Assembly (NCBI GenBank): GCA_900469955.1
Contig: UBYX01000002.1
Location: forward strand, 62,193-126,192
DNA length: 64,000 bases
From: Hyphomicrobiales bacterium
Lineage (GTDB): Bacteria; Pseudomonadota; Alphaproteobacteria; Rhizobiales; Rhizobiaceae
Reading direction: 5' to 3'
Made by a program: the position numbers and the translations under genes. Below the pieces are notes generated by a model. The model searched no databases, was not told the DNA's origin, and saw only the letters and a list, made by a program, of their open reading frames with translations. Positions 42,818-53,449 of this stretch are shown here, piece after piece (positions within the stretch are counted from its first letter, which is position 1; every line of letters starts with the position of its first letter).

Positions 42818-43951
42818 TCAGCTTCCGGTCGGTGCGACGATCGATGTCATCAGATCATCGTTCCAGTCGCCCGTGACTTTGAAGTGAGCCGCCGCCCCCA
42901 GTTCGAAAGCCTCGATCAGGTTGTGGTTCACGTAGGCGTAGATGCCGGGCTGTTCGAAGGTGTAGAACGCCGCGCCGGCGGTGCCGCCCGGGATGAACCA
43001 GGTTTCCTGATCGCGGTCCGGAACGTTGTTGAACTTGCCCGTCTGCCAGACATAGTCGCCGTGTCCGCCAATGAGGTGCGGGCGTGTGTCACGGTTGGCC
43101 TGCGAATGGACGATCAGCACCTTTTCGCCGACGGCGGCGGTCAGTGCATTTTCGCCGGTCAGGGCGCCGACCGCACCGTTGAAGACGATGTGGCTCGGGG
43201 TCAGCGTCCGCATGACCTTCAGCGTGTCTTCATAAGCATCACCAACGCTCTCATATTTCTTGAAGTTGCCGGCCTCGTCGCGCGGCACGTAGAAGTCCTG
43301 TTCGCCGACATAATAAACCCTGTCGTAGACCAGTTCCTTCCCATGACCGTCCCTCAGCCCCTCACGCGGCAGCACCATGATCGCGCCGTTCATGCCCGAG
43401 GTGACGTGCCAGGGAACCATGCCGGGAGGTGCGCAATGGTAGACGAATACGCCAGCCTTGGTGGCCTTGAAGCGCAGGACCGCTTTCTCGCCGGGGTTCA
43501 CGATGGTCAGTGCACCGCCACCGAGCGCACCCGTGGCCGAGTGGAAGTCGATGTTGTGCTGCAGCTCGTTGGTATCGGGATTGATGAGGGTCAGTTCGAC
43601 ATAGTCGCCCTGGTGCACGACCATCATCGGGCCGGGAACCGATCCGTCGAAGGTCATGGCATTGATTTCCGTCCCTTCCTTGTCGATTACCAGCTTCTTT
43701 TCCTGGATCGTCAGGGTGAATTCGACGATCTTCGGAGGACCATCGGCCTTTTGGGTATGGGCATGGACGAAGGGCGGCTTGACGAGGTCGACCTTGACGC
43801 GGCGCAGAGCCGAAAGATCGGTCGGCTTCATCTTGACCGGAGGAGCTTCTTCCGCATGTGCGAACGACGCTTGGACGATAGGCGCCACGGCACCGACGAT
43901 AGCTGCCCCCGCCAGGATCGAACGTCTGGTTATCTGTAATTTCTCAGTCAT
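42818..43951 (-). CDS. nirK: Copper-containing nitrite reductase (NirK)
   Basis: NirK reduces nitrite to NO in the periplasm as a homotrimer. The 377-residue protein has a Tat signal ([10 protein letters not shown]). The type-1 and type-2 copper ligands are present: His, Asp and His in HNIDFHSA, Cys in YHCAPPGM, His and Met in [10 protein letters not shown], and the late His in [12 protein letters not shown] 43951 was chosen because the Tat signal starts there. It is divergent from nnrS with a perfect NnrR box between them. Electrons probably come from pseudoazurin. Confidence 0.97.
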   Translation of the reverse strand: MTEKLQITRRSILAGAAIVGAVAPIVQASFAHAEEAPPVKMKPTDLSALRRVKVDLVKPPFVHAHTQKADGPPKIVEFTLTIQEKKLVIDKEGTEINAMTFDGSVPGPMMVVHQGDYVELTLINPDTNELQHNIDFHSATGALGGGALTIVNPGEKAVLRFKATKAGVFVYHCAPPGMVPWHVTSGMNGAIMVLPREGLRDGHGKELVYDRVYYVGEQDFYVPRDEAGNFKKYESVGDAYEDTLKVMRTLTPSHIVFNGAVGALTGENALTAAVGEKVLIVHSQANRDTRPHLIGGHGDYVWQTGKFNNVPDRDQETWFIPGGTAGAAFYTFEQPGIYAYVNHNLIEAFELGAAAHFKVTGDWNDDLMTSIVAPTGS

Positions 43952-44062
43952 GGTCTTATCCTTCGGAACAAAGGGCGGAGTGGATCGCCGTCCTGTCGAA
44001 GGAGAAGCTACGACCGGTTCCCCATGTCTTCTTTGACCTGAAACAAACTTTCCCTTGTTTGC

Positions 44063-44076
44063 TTGCGACTTCGCAA
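44063..44076. promoter_or_regulatory. Perfect NnrR box between nirK and nnrS (TTGCG-ACTT-CGCAA)
   Basis: This is an exact inverted repeat matching the NnrR consensus TTG(C/T)G-N4-C(A/G)CAA. It lies 112 bases upstream of nirK and 57 upstream of nnrS, and probably drives nirK. Confidence 0.8.
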
Positions 44077-44132
44077 AGATCAAAAATAACGGCGGGATAT
44101 TGATCAAGTTATCGCTCGAAGGAATTTTTGAA

Positions 44133-45350
44133 ATGACTGATCTTCCCTCCCCCGCAATCCGCCGCGGCGGCATTCCCAGAGGCCTGTCGCCGACCGCGCC
44201 GGTAATCTTCTCCTATGGCTTCAGGCCCTTCTTCCTGGGTGCAGCGGCTTGGGCTGCAATCGTCATGCTGTTGTGGATCGCCAGCCTCATGGGCGCGATC
44301 GAGGTCGCAGCCGATTATGGAGTGATCCACTGGCACGCGCATGAGATGCTGTTCGGTTATGCGAGCGCCGTGCTCGCCGGCTTCCTTTTGACGGCGGTCC
44401 CGAACTGGACCGGCAGGCTTCCCGTTTCCGGATGGCCGCTTGTTTTTCTTTTCCTCCTCTGGATGGCCGGCAGGCTGGCGCTGCTACTGTCTGACGGGCT
44501 CGGAAACCTCGCAGCTGTTTTCGTGGATGCGGCTTTTCTTCCTGTCCTGCTGCTGATCTGCGTGCGCGAAGTGGTTGCGGGCAGGAAATGGAAGGACCTT
44601 AAGGTCATCGCCGGCCTGCTGGCGCTTTCGGCTGCCAACATCCTCTATCACATCCAGGTGGTGACCGCTCAGCACCCCGCGCCGGCGATCAAACTCGCTA
44701 TATCAGCTTATGTCATGATGATCCTGATTGTCGGCGGCAGGATCATTCCGAGCTTTACCCGCAACTGGATCAACAAGGCGGGCCGCACGGACTTTCCGGC
44801 GCCCTATAATCGCTTCGATACGGCAGCGATTATCTGGGGAATTGCCGCTCTGGCCACCTGGGTCGTCTTGGACGACGGACCAATCGTGGCCACGGTCGCG
44901 GGCGGTGCCGGGCTCATGCACGTAATCCGGCTCGGTCGCTGGCGCGGCTGGACGACGGCGGCGGAAATGCTGGTGGCGGTCCTGCACATCGCCTATCTGT
45001 TCGTGCCCCTCGGCTATCTGGTGATCGCGCTTGCCGCAATCGACCTGTTCGACAAGACGGCCGCGCTTCACATGCTGAGCGTGGGCACCGTGACGACGAT
45101 GATGCTGGCTGTCATGACCAGGGCCACCCGCGGCCATACCGGCAGGATCCTGACCGCCTCTCGCACCACGACGATATCCTACGGCGCGATCGTGCTCTGT
45201 GCGCTTGTCAGGCCGAGCACCAGCCTGCTTCCGGAGTTTTCGAACACCATCTACGCCGTGTCCGGGCTATTGTGGCTCCTCGCCTTCGGCCTCTTTCTCT
45301 TCGAGTACGGGCCGATGCTGACGAAGGTGCGGCGCGCCAAGCTTGGCTGA
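44133..45350 (+). CDS. nnrS: NnrS, heme-copper membrane protein
   Basis: This 405-residue inner-membrane protein has about 12 TM helices. NnrS hallmarks include [45 protein letters not shown] and [12 protein letters not shown]. NnrS binds heme and copper and protects cells from NO stress in Vibrio; in Rhodobacter it is needed for nitrite-reductase and NO-reductase expression. ATG 44133 has AAGGAA upstream. It is divergent from nirK and followed by a strong terminator. Confidence 0.95.
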   Translation: MTDLPSPAIRRGGIPRGLSPTAPVIFSYGFRPFFLGAAAWAAIVMLLWIASLMGAIEVAADYGVIHWHAHEMLFGYASAVLAGFLLTAVPNWTGRLPVSGWPLVFLFLLWMAGRLALLLSDGLGNLAAVFVDAAFLPVLLLICVREVVAGRKWKDLKVIAGLLALSAANILYHIQVVTAQHPAPAIKLAISAYVMMILIVGGRIIPSFTRNWINKAGRTDFPAPYNRFDTAAIIWGIAALATWVVLDDGPIVATVAGGAGLMHVIRLGRWRGWTTAAEMLVAVLHIAYLFVPLGYLVIALAAIDLFDKTAALHMLSVGTVTTMMLAVMTRATRGHTGRILTASRTTTISYGAIVLCALVRPSTSLLPEFSNTIYAVSGLLWLLAFGLFLFEYGPMLTKVRRAKLG

Positions 45351-45408
45351 TCGCGGCCGTTGTCGCCAGCGACGATCGCGTCCGAGTAACTACGGCCGTA
45401 AATTCGAA

Positions 45409-45449
45409 AGGGGTGCTTTCTTGCGAAAGCGCCCCTCTTTATTTTTTCT
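45409..45449 (+). terminator. Strong terminator of nnrS
   Basis: A 12-bp stem (AGGGGTGCTTTC/GAAAGCGCCCCT with one G-T pair) and a TTGC loop are followed by CTTTATTTTTTC. It separates the denitrification genes from kdp. Confidence 0.88.
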
Positions 45450-45530
45450 TTATGGCGCGCCTCAGACTTTCCAATCGAAACCTGACCCGGCTCAGATGCA
45501 GAATTCCCCTGTTGAAACAGGAGAATTGGA

Positions 45531-45614
45531 ATGTCTGATTTGCTCTTTCTCGTCCTGGGCGGGGGCACGCTCATCGTGCTCGGCTTTTACGCCCGTGCGC
45601 TTGAGCGTTTGTGA
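45531..45614 (+). CDS. 27-residue membrane peptide upstream of kdpF
   Basis: The peptide MSDLLFLVLGG... ends in YARALERL and contains one hydrophobic helix followed by a basic end. AGGAGAATTGGA gives a strong ribosome site at ATG 45531, and kdpF starts 8 bases after its stop. The arrangement suggests a second KdpF-like regulatory peptide of the Kdp pump or a leader. It is too short for homology to prove much, but the strong ribosome site and spacing make translation likely. Confidence 0.6.
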   Translation: MSDLLFLVLGGGTLIVLGFYARALERL

Positions 45615-45622
45615 GGTGCGGC

Positions 45623-45709
45623 ATGTTTGAACCGCTGATCGCGCTCGTCGTTGCCGCGGCGCTCGGAATCTATCTCGTCGTGACGCTGCTCCATCCCGAG
45701 CGCTTCTGA
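45623..45709 (+). CDS. kdpF: KdpF, small subunit of the K+-transporting ATPase
   Basis: This 28-residue single-TM peptide (core [24 protein letters not shown] without the ends) has the typical KdpF pattern of a helix ending in L-x-x-P-E-R/K-F. KdpF stabilises the KdpABC complex in the membrane. It lies 20 bases before kdpA. Confidence 0.85.
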   Translation: MFEPLIALVVAAALGIYLVVTLLHPERF

Positions 45710-45729
45710 TCCTCTTCCGGAGAACCATC

Positions 45730-47439
45730 ATGACTATTATCGGGTGGCTGCAGATCAGCCTCCTCTTCCTCGCCGTGCTCGCTGTCATCAAGCCGCTCGG
45801 ACTTTACATGGCAGGCGTTTTTGCCGGAGAGAGGACACTTCTTTCGCCGCTGCTTGCGCCGATCGAGCGCGGCTTCTACCGGCTTGCCGGCGTCGACCAA
45901 ACCAGAGAGCAGGGTTGGCTCGGCTATACGCTCGCGATGCTCGCCCTGTCCCTTGCAGGTTTCATCCTGCTTTACGGGATCCTGCGGCTGCAGGCATATC
46001 TGCCGCTCAATCCGCAGGGGTTCGCCAACGTGCCGGCGGACCTCGCCTTCAACACGGCCGTCAGCTTCGTTACCAATACGAACTGGCAGAACTATGCCGG
46101 GGAGACGACGATGAGCCACTTCAGCCAGATGGCTGGCCTCACCGTGCAGAACTTCCTCTCGGCCGCAACAGGCATGGCGATGGCGGTCGCGCTTACACGC
46201 GCTTTTGCCCGCTCTCAAGTCTCCGTCATCGGTAACTTCTGGGTCGATTTCACCCGTGCGACGCTTTACGTGCTTTTGCCGATCTCCCTGCTGATGGCGG
46301 TGGTTTTCGTTTCCATGGGCGTGCCCCAGACGCTCGATGCTTCGGCAACCGCCACGACGCTCGAGGGGGCGCAACAGACGATCGCACTCGGCCCGGTCGC
46401 CAGCCAGGAGGCAATCAAGCAGCTCGGCACCAACGGTGGCGGCTTCTTCAATGCCAATGCCGCCCATCCGTTCGAAAATCCGACGGCATTCTCGAATTAT
46501 CTCAACATTTTCGCCATGCTGTCGATTTCGTCCGCCCTCGTCTACACCTTCGGCCAGATGGTCGGCAGCCGGCGTCAGGGCTGGACTTTGCTCGCCACCA
46601 TGGCGATCCTGCTGATTGCCGGCGTCGGCTTGGTCTATTGGGCGGAAACCCAAGGCAACCCGATCCTCGGCGCGCTCGGTCTTGATCCGGCGCAAGGCAA
46701 TATGGAGGGGAAGGAGGTCCGCTTCGGACAAGCCATGACCGCCCTCTATGCGGCAGTCACCACCGGCCTTTCCGACGGCGGCGTCAACGGTATGCATGGC
46801 TCCCTCACCGGGCTCGGCGGTCTGGTGCCGATGTTCCTGATCCAGCTTGGTGAAGTCCTGCCCGGCGGCGTCGGTTCCGGCCTCTACGGCATGATCGTTT
46901 TCGCCATCCTCTCCGTCTTCGTCGCCGGTCTGATGGTCGGTCGCACGCCCGAATTCCTCGGCAAGAAGATTGAAGGCCGCGAGATGAAATTCGTGATGCT
47001 CGCCGTGCTGATCCTGCCGCTCGCCATCCTCGGTTTCACGGCCGTTTCGGCGATGCTGCCGTTCGCAGTCGCCAGCGTCGGTACCGGCGGCCCTCACGGG
47101 CTATCCGAGATCCTCTATGCCTTCACCTCGGCCGCCGGCAACAACGGCTCGGCCTTCGGCGGTCTGTCCGGCAACACCCCCTGGTACAACACGGCCCTCG
47201 GTATCGCGATGCTGGTCGGCCGCTTTGCCTATGTCGTGCCGGTGATGGCGATAGCCGGATCGCTTGCGGGAAAGGTCAAGCTGCCGACGTCGGCCGGCAC
47301 TTTCCCTACGGACACGCCGCTGTTTGTCGGCCTGCTCATCGGCATCATCCTGATCCTGGGAGGATTGCAGTTCTTCCCGGCACTCGCACTCGGCCCCATC
47401 GTCGAGCATTTCGCCATGCTCGCCGGCCAGACTTTCTGA
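45730..47439 (+). CDS. kdpA: Potassium-transporting ATPase subunit A (KdpA)
   Basis: KdpA is the K+-selective channel-like subunit of the P-type KdpFABC pump. The 569-residue protein shows the four selectivity-filter regions: [41 protein letters not shown] and [11 protein letters not shown]. Ten TM helices are expected. It starts 20 bases after kdpF and ends 11 before kdpB. Confidence 0.97.
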   Translation: MTIIGWLQISLLFLAVLAVIKPLGLYMAGVFAGERTLLSPLLAPIERGFYRLAGVDQTREQGWLGYTLAMLALSLAGFILLYGILRLQAYLPLNPQGFANVPADLAFNTAVSFVTNTNWQNYAGETTMSHFSQMAGLTVQNFLSAATGMAMAVALTRAFARSQVSVIGNFWVDFTRATLYVLLPISLLMAVVFVSMGVPQTLDASATATTLEGAQQTIALGPVASQEAIKQLGTNGGGFFNANAAHPFENPTAFSNYLNIFAMLSISSALVYTFGQMVGSRRQGWTLLATMAILLIAGVGLVYWAETQGNPILGALGLDPAQGNMEGKEVRFGQAMTALYAAVTTGLSDGGVNGMHGSLTGLGGLVPMFLIQLGEVLPGGVGSGLYGMIVFAILSVFVAGLMVGRTPEFLGKKIEGREMKFVMLAVLILPLAILGFTAVSAMLPFAVASVGTGGPHGLSEILYAFTSAAGNNGSAFGGLSGNTPWYNTALGIAMLVGRFAYVVPVMAIAGSLAGKVKLPTSAGTFPTDTPLFVGLLIGIILILGGLQFFPALALGPIVEHFAMLAGQTF

Positions 47440-47450
47440 AGGAAACCCTC

Positions 47451-49487
47451 ATGTCGCACAAACCGGTGGCACCCAGCCTCGTTGACCCGGCAATCCTTAT
47501 CCCGGCGGCACGGGATGCCGTTCTGAAGCTCGATCCCCGCAAACTCGTACGCAACCCCGTCATCTTCGTAACGGAAGCGGTGGCCGTTGTTGTCACGGTC
47601 CTCTTCCTGCGAGATCTCTGGGCCCGCCCGGCAGAGGCCGGTTTCTCCGGCCAGATTGCCGCCTGGCTTTGGTTTACGGTGATCTTCGCGACCTTTGCCG
47701 AAGCCGTCGCGGAAGGCCGCGGGCGCGCCCAGGCGGATAGTCTGAAACGGACCAAATCCGACCTCACGGCACGCCGTCTTGCCGCAAACGGTGAAATCGA
47801 GCCGATACCGGCCACGATGCTGAAGATCGGCGACGTCGTGATCGTCGAAGCCGGGGAACTGATACCAAGCGATGGCGAGGTCGTCGAAGGCGCCGCTTCG
47901 GTCAACGAGAGCGCGATCACGGGCGAATCCGCCCCCGTCATCCGCGAATCGGGCGGCGACCGGTCTGCCGTCACCGGCGGCACGCAGGTCCTCTCCGATA
48001 TGATCAAGGTGAAGATCACCGTCGCCCCCGGATCGAGCTTCGTCGACCGCATGATCGGGCTTATCGAGGGCGCCCAGCGACAGAAAACGCCGAACGAGAT
48101 CGCTTTGTCGATCCTGCTGTCGGGCCTGACCCTCATCTTCCTGTTCGTCGCCGTCACCATCTGGGGACTTGCCGGCTATTCCGGCACCGTCTTGTCGGTC
48201 ACGGTTCTTGCCGCGCTCCTGGTGACCTTGATCCCGACCACCATTGGCGGGTTGCTGTCGGCGATCGGCATCGCCGGCATGGACAGGCTCGTGCGCTTCA
48301 ACGTGATCGCGACCTCCGGTCGCGCCGTCGAGGCCGCCGGTGATGTCGATACGCTGCTGCTCGACAAGACCGGCACGATCACCTTCGGCAACCGGATGGC
48401 CACCGACTTCGTGGCCATCTCCGATGTGACACCGGGCGAGGTTGCCGAGGCAGCTCTTCTCGCAAGTCTCGCCGACGACACGCCGGAGGGCCGTTCCATT
48501 GCCGCGTTGGCAACCGGGGAATACGGATTCAAAGCTCCCACACGCGAAGCCGATGCGGTCGTGCCATTCGCAGCCGAAACCCGGCTCTCCGGCGTCGACC
48601 TGGCAGGACGCCGGTTGCGCAAGGGAGCGGTCGATGCCGTGCTTAAATTTGCCGGCATTGCCCATTCCGACGCTCCTGCGGAATTCCATCAGGCCGTCGA
48701 GCGGATCGCGCGCACGGGCGGCACGCCGCTTGCCGTCGCCGACGGCTCCCGGCTTCTCGGCGTCATCCATCTCAAGGACGTAGTGAAACCGGGCATCAAG
48801 GAGCGCTTTGCGGCTTTGCGGGCCATGGGTATCCGCACGGTCATGGTCACGGGCGACAATCCGGTCACGGCTGCCGCCATCGCCTCGGAGGCGGGCGTCG
48901 ACGACTTCCTGGCGCAGGCAACGCCGGAGGACAAACTCGCCTTCATCCGCCGCGAACAACAGGGCGGCCGCCTGATCGCCATGTGCGGTGACGGGACCAA
49001 TGATGCACCCGCGCTCGCCCAGGCCGACGTCGGGGTGGCGATGCAGACCGGAACCCAGGCTGCCCGGGAAGCCGCCAACATGGTGGATCTCGATTCCAGT
49101 CCGACCAAGCTCATCGAGATCGTCGAAATCGGCAAGCAGCTTCTGATGACGCGCGGCTCGCTGACCACCTTCTCGATCGCCAACGACGTCGCCAAATATT
49201 TCGCCATCATACCCGCGCTCTTTGTCGCCACCTATCCGGCTCTCGACGCGCTGAACATCATGGGCCTTTCCTCGCCCCAATCGGCAATCCTCTCGGCGGT
49301 CATCTTCAACGCCCTCATCATCGTCGCATTGATCCCGCTCGCCTTGAAAGGCGTCCCCTATCGGGCCGCCGCCGCGTCATCCCTGCTCCGCCGAAACCTG
49401 CTCATCTACGGGCTTGGCGGATTGGTCCTGCCCTTTGCCGGAATCAAGGCCATCGATGTGGCCGTCACAGCTCTCAATCTGGTGTAA
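47451..49487 (+). CDS. kdpB: Potassium-transporting ATPase subunit B (KdpB)
   Basis: KdpB is the ATP-hydrolysing P-type ATPase subunit. The 678-residue protein has the actuator motif TGES near residue 157, the phosphorylated Asp in DKTGTI near 305, and the hinge motif [16 protein letters not shown]. It drives K+ uptake through KdpA when external K+ is scarce. kdpC begins 2 bases after its stop. Confidence 0.97.
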   Translation: MSHKPVAPSLVDPAILIPAARDAVLKLDPRKLVRNPVIFVTEAVAVVVTVLFLRDLWARPAEAGFSGQIAAWLWFTVIFATFAEAVAEGRGRAQADSLKRTKSDLTARRLAANGEIEPIPATMLKIGDVVIVEAGELIPSDGEVVEGAASVNESAITGESAPVIRESGGDRSAVTGGTQVLSDMIKVKITVAPGSSFVDRMIGLIEGAQRQKTPNEIALSILLSGLTLIFLFVAVTIWGLAGYSGTVLSVTVLAALLVTLIPTTIGGLLSAIGIAGMDRLVRFNVIATSGRAVEAAGDVDTLLLDKTGTITFGNRMATDFVAISDVTPGEVAEAALLASLADDTPEGRSIAALATGEYGFKAPTREADAVVPFAAETRLSGVDLAGRRLRKGAVDAVLKFAGIAHSDAPAEFHQAVERIARTGGTPLAVADGSRLLGVIHLKDVVKPGIKERFAALRAMGIRTVMVTGDNPVTAAAIASEAGVDDFLAQATPEDKLAFIRREQQGGRLIAMCGDGTNDAPALAQADVGVAMQTGTQAAREAANMVDLDSSPTKLIEIVEIGKQLLMTRGSLTTFSIANDVAKYFAIIPALFVATYPALDALNIMGLSSPQSAILSAVIFNALIIVALIPLALKGVPYRAAAASSLLRRNLLIYGLGGLVLPFAGIKAIDVAVTALNLV

Positions 49488-49489
49488 TC

Positions 49490-50059
49490 ATGTTCAATCA
49501 GCTTCGCGCCGCACTCGTCATGGTCCTGCTAATGACCGCCCTCACCGGCATCGCCTATCCGCTGGCCGTCACGGCCATCGCCCAGGTCGCCATGCCCCAT
49601 GCCGCCAATGGCAGCCTCGTTGAAAGAAACGGAGTTACCGTCGGGTCCGCTTTGATCGGGCAGGCCTTCGCATCCGACCGCTATTTTGGGAGCCGCCCCT
49701 CCGCAACCGGCCCGGAACCGTATAACGCTTCCGCCTCCAGCGGCTCCAATCTCGGACCGACCTCGGCCAAACTTCGTGATCGGGTAGCAGCCGATGTCGA
49801 GCGGCTGAAGGCTGACGGCACTGAGGGCTCTGTCCCCGCGGATGCCGCAACGACCTCCGGTTCCGGCCTCGATCCGCATATTTCGCCGGAATTCGTGCGC
49901 TCGCAGGTTGCGCGGGTCGCAAAGGCGCGTGACCTTCCCGAAACGGAAGTCGCTGCATTGGTGGAACGCATGACGGAGGGCCGCGCCCTCGGTTTCATCG
50001 GCGAGCCTCGCCTGAATGTGCTAGAGCTGAACCTGGCGCTCGATGCGCTCAAGACCTGA
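49490..50059 (+). CDS. kdpC: Potassium-transporting ATPase subunit C (KdpC)
   Basis: This 189-residue protein has one N-terminal TM helix and a periplasmic or soluble domain with RYFGSRPSAT, SGSNLGPTS and SGLDPHISPEF, all typical of KdpC. It is needed for assembly of the pump. The spacing to kdpB (2 bases) and kdpD (7 bases) indicates one transcript. Confidence 0.96.
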   Translation: MFNQLRAALVMVLLMTALTGIAYPLAVTAIAQVAMPHAANGSLVERNGVTVGSALIGQAFASDRYFGSRPSATGPEPYNASASSGSNLGPTSAKLRDRVAADVERLKADGTEGSVPADAATTSGSGLDPHISPEFVRSQVARVAKARDLPETEVAALVERMTEGRALGFIGEPRLNVLELNLALDALKT

Positions 50060-50066
50060 GACGAGA

Positions 50067-52760
50067 ATGCCAACGGACGATCGCGAACCCAAAGCCCGCC
50101 CCGACCCGGATGCGCTGCTTGCCCTGGCGGAAAAGGACCGCCGGGGCAAGCTTACGGTTTTTCTGGGAGCAGCTCCAGGCGTAGGCAAGACCTACGCCAT
50201 GCTGACGCGGGCACGGCGGCTGAAAAGTGAGGGCGCCGACATCGTCGTTGGCCTGGTCGAGACCCACGGAAGAACCGAGACGGCGGCGTTGCTGGAAGGC
50301 TTGGACGTGCTGCCGCGGGCGAAGTTCGAGCATCGCGGTGGGCTTCTCGAGGAATTCGACCTAGACGCGGCGCTGGCGCGGCGCCCGCGAATCATCATCG
50401 TCGACGAGCTCGCCCATAGCAATCCGGACGGAAGCCGCCACCCGAAGCGTTACCAGGATATCGAAGAGCTGATCGGGGCCGGCATTGACGTATGGACGGC
50501 GCTCAACATCCAGCATCTCGAAAGCCTTTCGGATCTGGTGGCGCAGATCACCGGGATTTCGGTGCGGGAGCGAGTGCCGGATACGGTTCTGAAGAAGGCC
50601 GACGACGTGCTTCTGGTGGACCTGCCGCCGGCCGAACTGATCGAGCGCCTGAGGGAGGGCAAGGTCTATCTGCCCGAAAGTGCGCAGCGGGCGATCGACC
50701 GCTTCTTCCGGCTCGGCAATCTTACCGCGCTACGTGAACTCGCCCTGCGCCGCACCGCCGACCGCGTTGACGACCAGATGGTCGATTATCTCAGGCAGAA
50801 CGCAATCGAAGGCCCCTGGGCGACCGGCGAGCGTCTGATCGTCTGCGTCGGCCCCGACCCCCTGTCGGAAAAGGTCGTCCGCGTAGCGAGCCGGCTGGCT
50901 TCCGGACTTAACGCGCCATGGTTAGTCGTCAGCGTCGAGCGGGCCGATCGCGAATCGCGGGACAAAGAAAGTCTCAGGCGCACCGAGCAGATCTTCCGAC
51001 TTGCGGAACAACTGGGTGCCGAGACCCGGCGCATCATCGGCAACGACTTCGTCGAGGAGATCCTGAAGCTCGCCCGGCGGGAACACGCCACGCAGATCGT
51101 CATTGGCATCCGGCGGCGCAATATACGCGGTTGGCTGCGTCCCTCCTTGCCCGACGCGCTTTCCAAGCGCGCAGCGGGTATTGGTCTTCATCTGGTCACC
51201 GCGGAAAGAGAGGAACCGCAGCACGCACCGCGGATACGGCCGAAGTTCGCCCTTGCAACCATCTGGCGCGCCGTCGCGATCGGATGTGCCTTCGCGCTCG
51301 CCACGACCGTCCTGGGAATCGTGATTGACGGTTTTGTGGAACTGCCGAACATCTCACTGCTGTTCCTGCTCGGCGTACTCGGTTCGGCCATATCCGCGGG
51401 ATATATATCGGCGCTTGTGGCCGTATTTCTGTCGGCGCTGGCCTACAACTTCTTCTTCATCGAACCGCTCCACACCTTTACCATCGCCGCGCCGCATGAG
51501 GTCTTCGCCTTGGTGGTGTTCCTGGCGGTGGCGTTGGTGACCGGCAGCTTCGCGTCGCGCATCAGCGATCAGGCGGAGGTTGCAAGGGTTCGCGCAACGG
51601 CACTGCAGCAGCTCTATGACTTTTCACGCAAACTGTCGGGCACGGAAAAGGCCGACGACGTCCTCTGGGCCGCGGCAACCCAATTACAGGCGAGCCTGAG
51701 AAAAAGCGTCGTTCTGCTTCTTCCTGAAAAAGGCGATCTGGCGATCTCTGCCGCCTGGCCTCCGGATACCGAACTCGACGTTTCCGACCTGGCTGCTGCG
51801 CGCTGGGCTCATGAGAAAAAAGAGGCGGCGGGCGGCGGAACCGGCACCCTGCCCAACAGCCGTTTCCAGTTCCGCCCGCTGACGAGCCCGCACGGCGTCG
51901 TCGGTGTCTGCGGCTTCGAACGGAACGAGGAGATCGTCGACGTCAATGCCGAGAGAATTCTATCAGCCATCCTTGACCAGACCGCCATTGCCATCGATCG
52001 GGCGCGCCTGTCGCAGGCGAGCGTCGAGCAGGCGGCAAGGCTCGAAGGCGAACGCTATCGGGAGGCGCTGCTGTCGTCGATATCGCATGATCTGCGAACT
52101 CCGCTCGCGACCATCATGGGCGCAGTCACCAGCTTGCGGCAACTCGGCGGGCGAATGAGCCCCGAAAGTCGCGACGATCTGCTCCAGTCGATCGAGGAAG
52201 AGGGAGGACGGCTCACCCGCTTCGTCGCAAACTTGCTCGACATGACCAGGATCGAGGCTGGAACGATCGCGGCAAAGCGCGACTGGATCGATGTTTCCGA
52301 CGTGATCCAGTCCGCAGTCGAGAGGGCGCGAAAACATTTCGCCGGCCACGACATCGGGACCGGTGTTTCGCCGGACCTGCCGCTCATCCAGGGCGATAGC
52401 GTGCTGCTCGGCCAGGTGCTGTTCAATCTGCTCGACAATGCGGTCAAATACGGGGGCAACGAGCCTGTCCACATCTATGCAAGGCGCGACGGCGACGAAA
52501 TCCTGATTTCTGTTACCGATCTAGGAAGAGGAATTCCGGCGGACGATCTCGACCGGGTGTTCGAGAAGTTCTATCGAAGGGCAAAGGCCGACGGCCGTTC
52601 GCCCGGCACCGGTCTCGGTCTCTCGATCGCCAGAGGGTTCGTCGAGGCGATGGGCGGCCGCATCTACGCAGAAAGCCCGGCAGTGAAGAAGAAGGGAACC
52701 CGCATCGTGATGCGTTTTCCCGCAAACGGTGCACCGGTTGAGAAGAAGAATACCCTATGA
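50067..52760 (+). CDS. kdpD: Sensor histidine kinase KdpD
   Basis: This 897-residue membrane sensor of K+ limitation has an N-terminal KdpD domain (Walker A GAAPGVGKT near 34) followed by a universal-stress-protein domain. Four clustered TM helices (about 400-500), a GAF-like segment, the phosphoacceptor His in SHDLRTP near 673 and an HATPase (NLLDNAVKYGG, GTGLGLSIARG) follow. It phosphorylates KdpE. ATG 50067 was chosen over an upstream start because it lies outside kdpC. The stop overlaps kdpE by 4 bases. Confidence 0.96.
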   Translation: MPTDDREPKARPDPDALLALAEKDRRGKLTVFLGAAPGVGKTYAMLTRARRLKSEGADIVVGLVETHGRTETAALLEGLDVLPRAKFEHRGGLLEEFDLDAALARRPRIIIVDELAHSNPDGSRHPKRYQDIEELIGAGIDVWTALNIQHLESLSDLVAQITGISVRERVPDTVLKKADDVLLVDLPPAELIERLREGKVYLPESAQRAIDRFFRLGNLTALRELALRRTADRVDDQMVDYLRQNAIEGPWATGERLIVCVGPDPLSEKVVRVASRLASGLNAPWLVVSVERADRESRDKESLRRTEQIFRLAEQLGAETRRIIGNDFVEEILKLARREHATQIVIGIRRRNIRGWLRPSLPDALSKRAAGIGLHLVTAEREEPQHAPRIRPKFALATIWRAVAIGCAFALATTVLGIVIDGFVELPNISLLFLLGVLGSAISAGYISALVAVFLSALAYNFFFIEPLHTFTIAAPHEVFALVVFLAVALVTGSFASRISDQAEVARVRATALQQLYDFSRKLSGTEKADDVLWAAATQLQASLRKSVVLLLPEKGDLAISAAWPPDTELDVSDLAAARWAHEKKEAAGGGTGTLPNSRFQFRPLTSPHGVVGVCGFERNEEIVDVNAERILSAILDQTAIAIDRARLSQASVEQAARLEGERYREALLSSISHDLRTPLATIMGAVTSLRQLGGRMSPESRDDLLQSIEEEGGRLTRFVANLLDMTRIEAGTIAAKRDWIDVSDVIQSAVERARKHFAGHDIGTGVSPDLPLIQGDSVLLGQVLFNLLDNAVKYGGNEPVHIYARRDGDEILISVTDLGRGIPADDLDRVFEKFYRRAKADGRSPGTGLGLSIARGFVEAMGGRIYAESPAVKKKGTRIVMRFPANGAPVEKKNTL

Positions 52761-53449
52761 CGCTCGAGCGGGTTCTGCTTGTGGACGACGAGCCGCAAAT
52801 CCAGCGTTTCCTTCGCCCCGCGCTTCGGGCGGCGGGTTACGAGGTCATCGAAGCGATGACAGGCGCGGAAGCCCTCAAGGCGATCGCAACCGCCGCGCCG
52901 GACATCGTCATCCTCGATCTCGGCCTTCCCGACATGGACGGCAAGGAGGTTGTGAGCAGTGTCCGGGGCTGGTCCCAGATCCCCATCGTCATCCTTTCCG
53001 CGCGCGACCGCGAGAGTGAAAAGATCGCAGCCCTCGATCTTGGCGCCGACGATTACGTGGAAAAGCCTTTCGGAATCGGCGAACTGACGGCGCGCATTCG
53101 CACCGCACTGCGCCACAGGGCCAAGGCAGATGCGGTCACGCCCGTGATCGTCTCGGATGGCTTGTCGATCGACACGGTGCGAAGGCTCGTAAGCCGCGGC
53201 GAGGAACATATCCGGTTGACGCCCAAAGAATACGACCTGCTTACCTTGCTCGCCCGACACGCCGGCCGCGTCGTTACCCATAAGACGCTCCTCACATCGG
53301 TCTGGGGTCCGGCCCATGGCGAGGACCTGCACTACCTTCGGGTATTCATAGGTCAGTTGCGCCAAAAGATAGAGCGCGATCCCTCCACACCCAGGATCGT
53401 GCGGACGGAGCCCGGCGTGGGATACCGATTCGTGGACAATGAAGACTGA
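52757..53449 (+). CDS. kdpE: Response regulator KdpE
   Basis: This 230-residue OmpR-family regulator has a receiver domain with acidic pocket D10-D11, the phosphorylated D54 in VILDLGLPDMDG and Lys in EKPFG. The winged-helix DNA-binding domain (about 130-228) contains LTPKEYDLLTLLARHAGRVVTHKTLL. It activates the kdpFABC promoter. Its stop codon directly adjoins the 3' end of the tRNA gene on the other strand. Confidence 0.96.
   Translation: MTLERVLLVDDEPQIQRFLRPALRAAGYEVIEAMTGAEALKAIATAAPDIVILDLGLPDMDGKEVVSSVRGWSQIPIVILSARDRESEKIAALDLGADDYVEKPFGIGELTARIRTALRHRAKADAVTPVIVSDGLSIDTVRRLVSRGEEHIRLTPKEYDLLTLLARHAGRVVTHKTLLTSVWGPAHGEDLHYLRVFIGQLRQKIERDPSTPRIVRTEPGVGYRFVDNED

Noticed and set aside
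42818..44173. Longer NirK frame starting at 44173
   Set aside because: The extra 74 residues cover the NnrR box and lie ahead of the Tat signal, which must be N-terminal.
45670..47097. 475-codon minus-strand frame opposite kdpA
   Set aside because: It is the antisense of an intact kdpA, rich in His/Gly/Arg/Glu, without a ribosome site or recognisable family.
47229..49280. Long open frame (683 codons) on the minus strand opposite kdpB
   Set aside because: It mirrors kdpB, whose motifs are complete. High GC content and codon bias produce such antisense frames. The translation is a Gly/Asp/Arg-rich sequence without domains.
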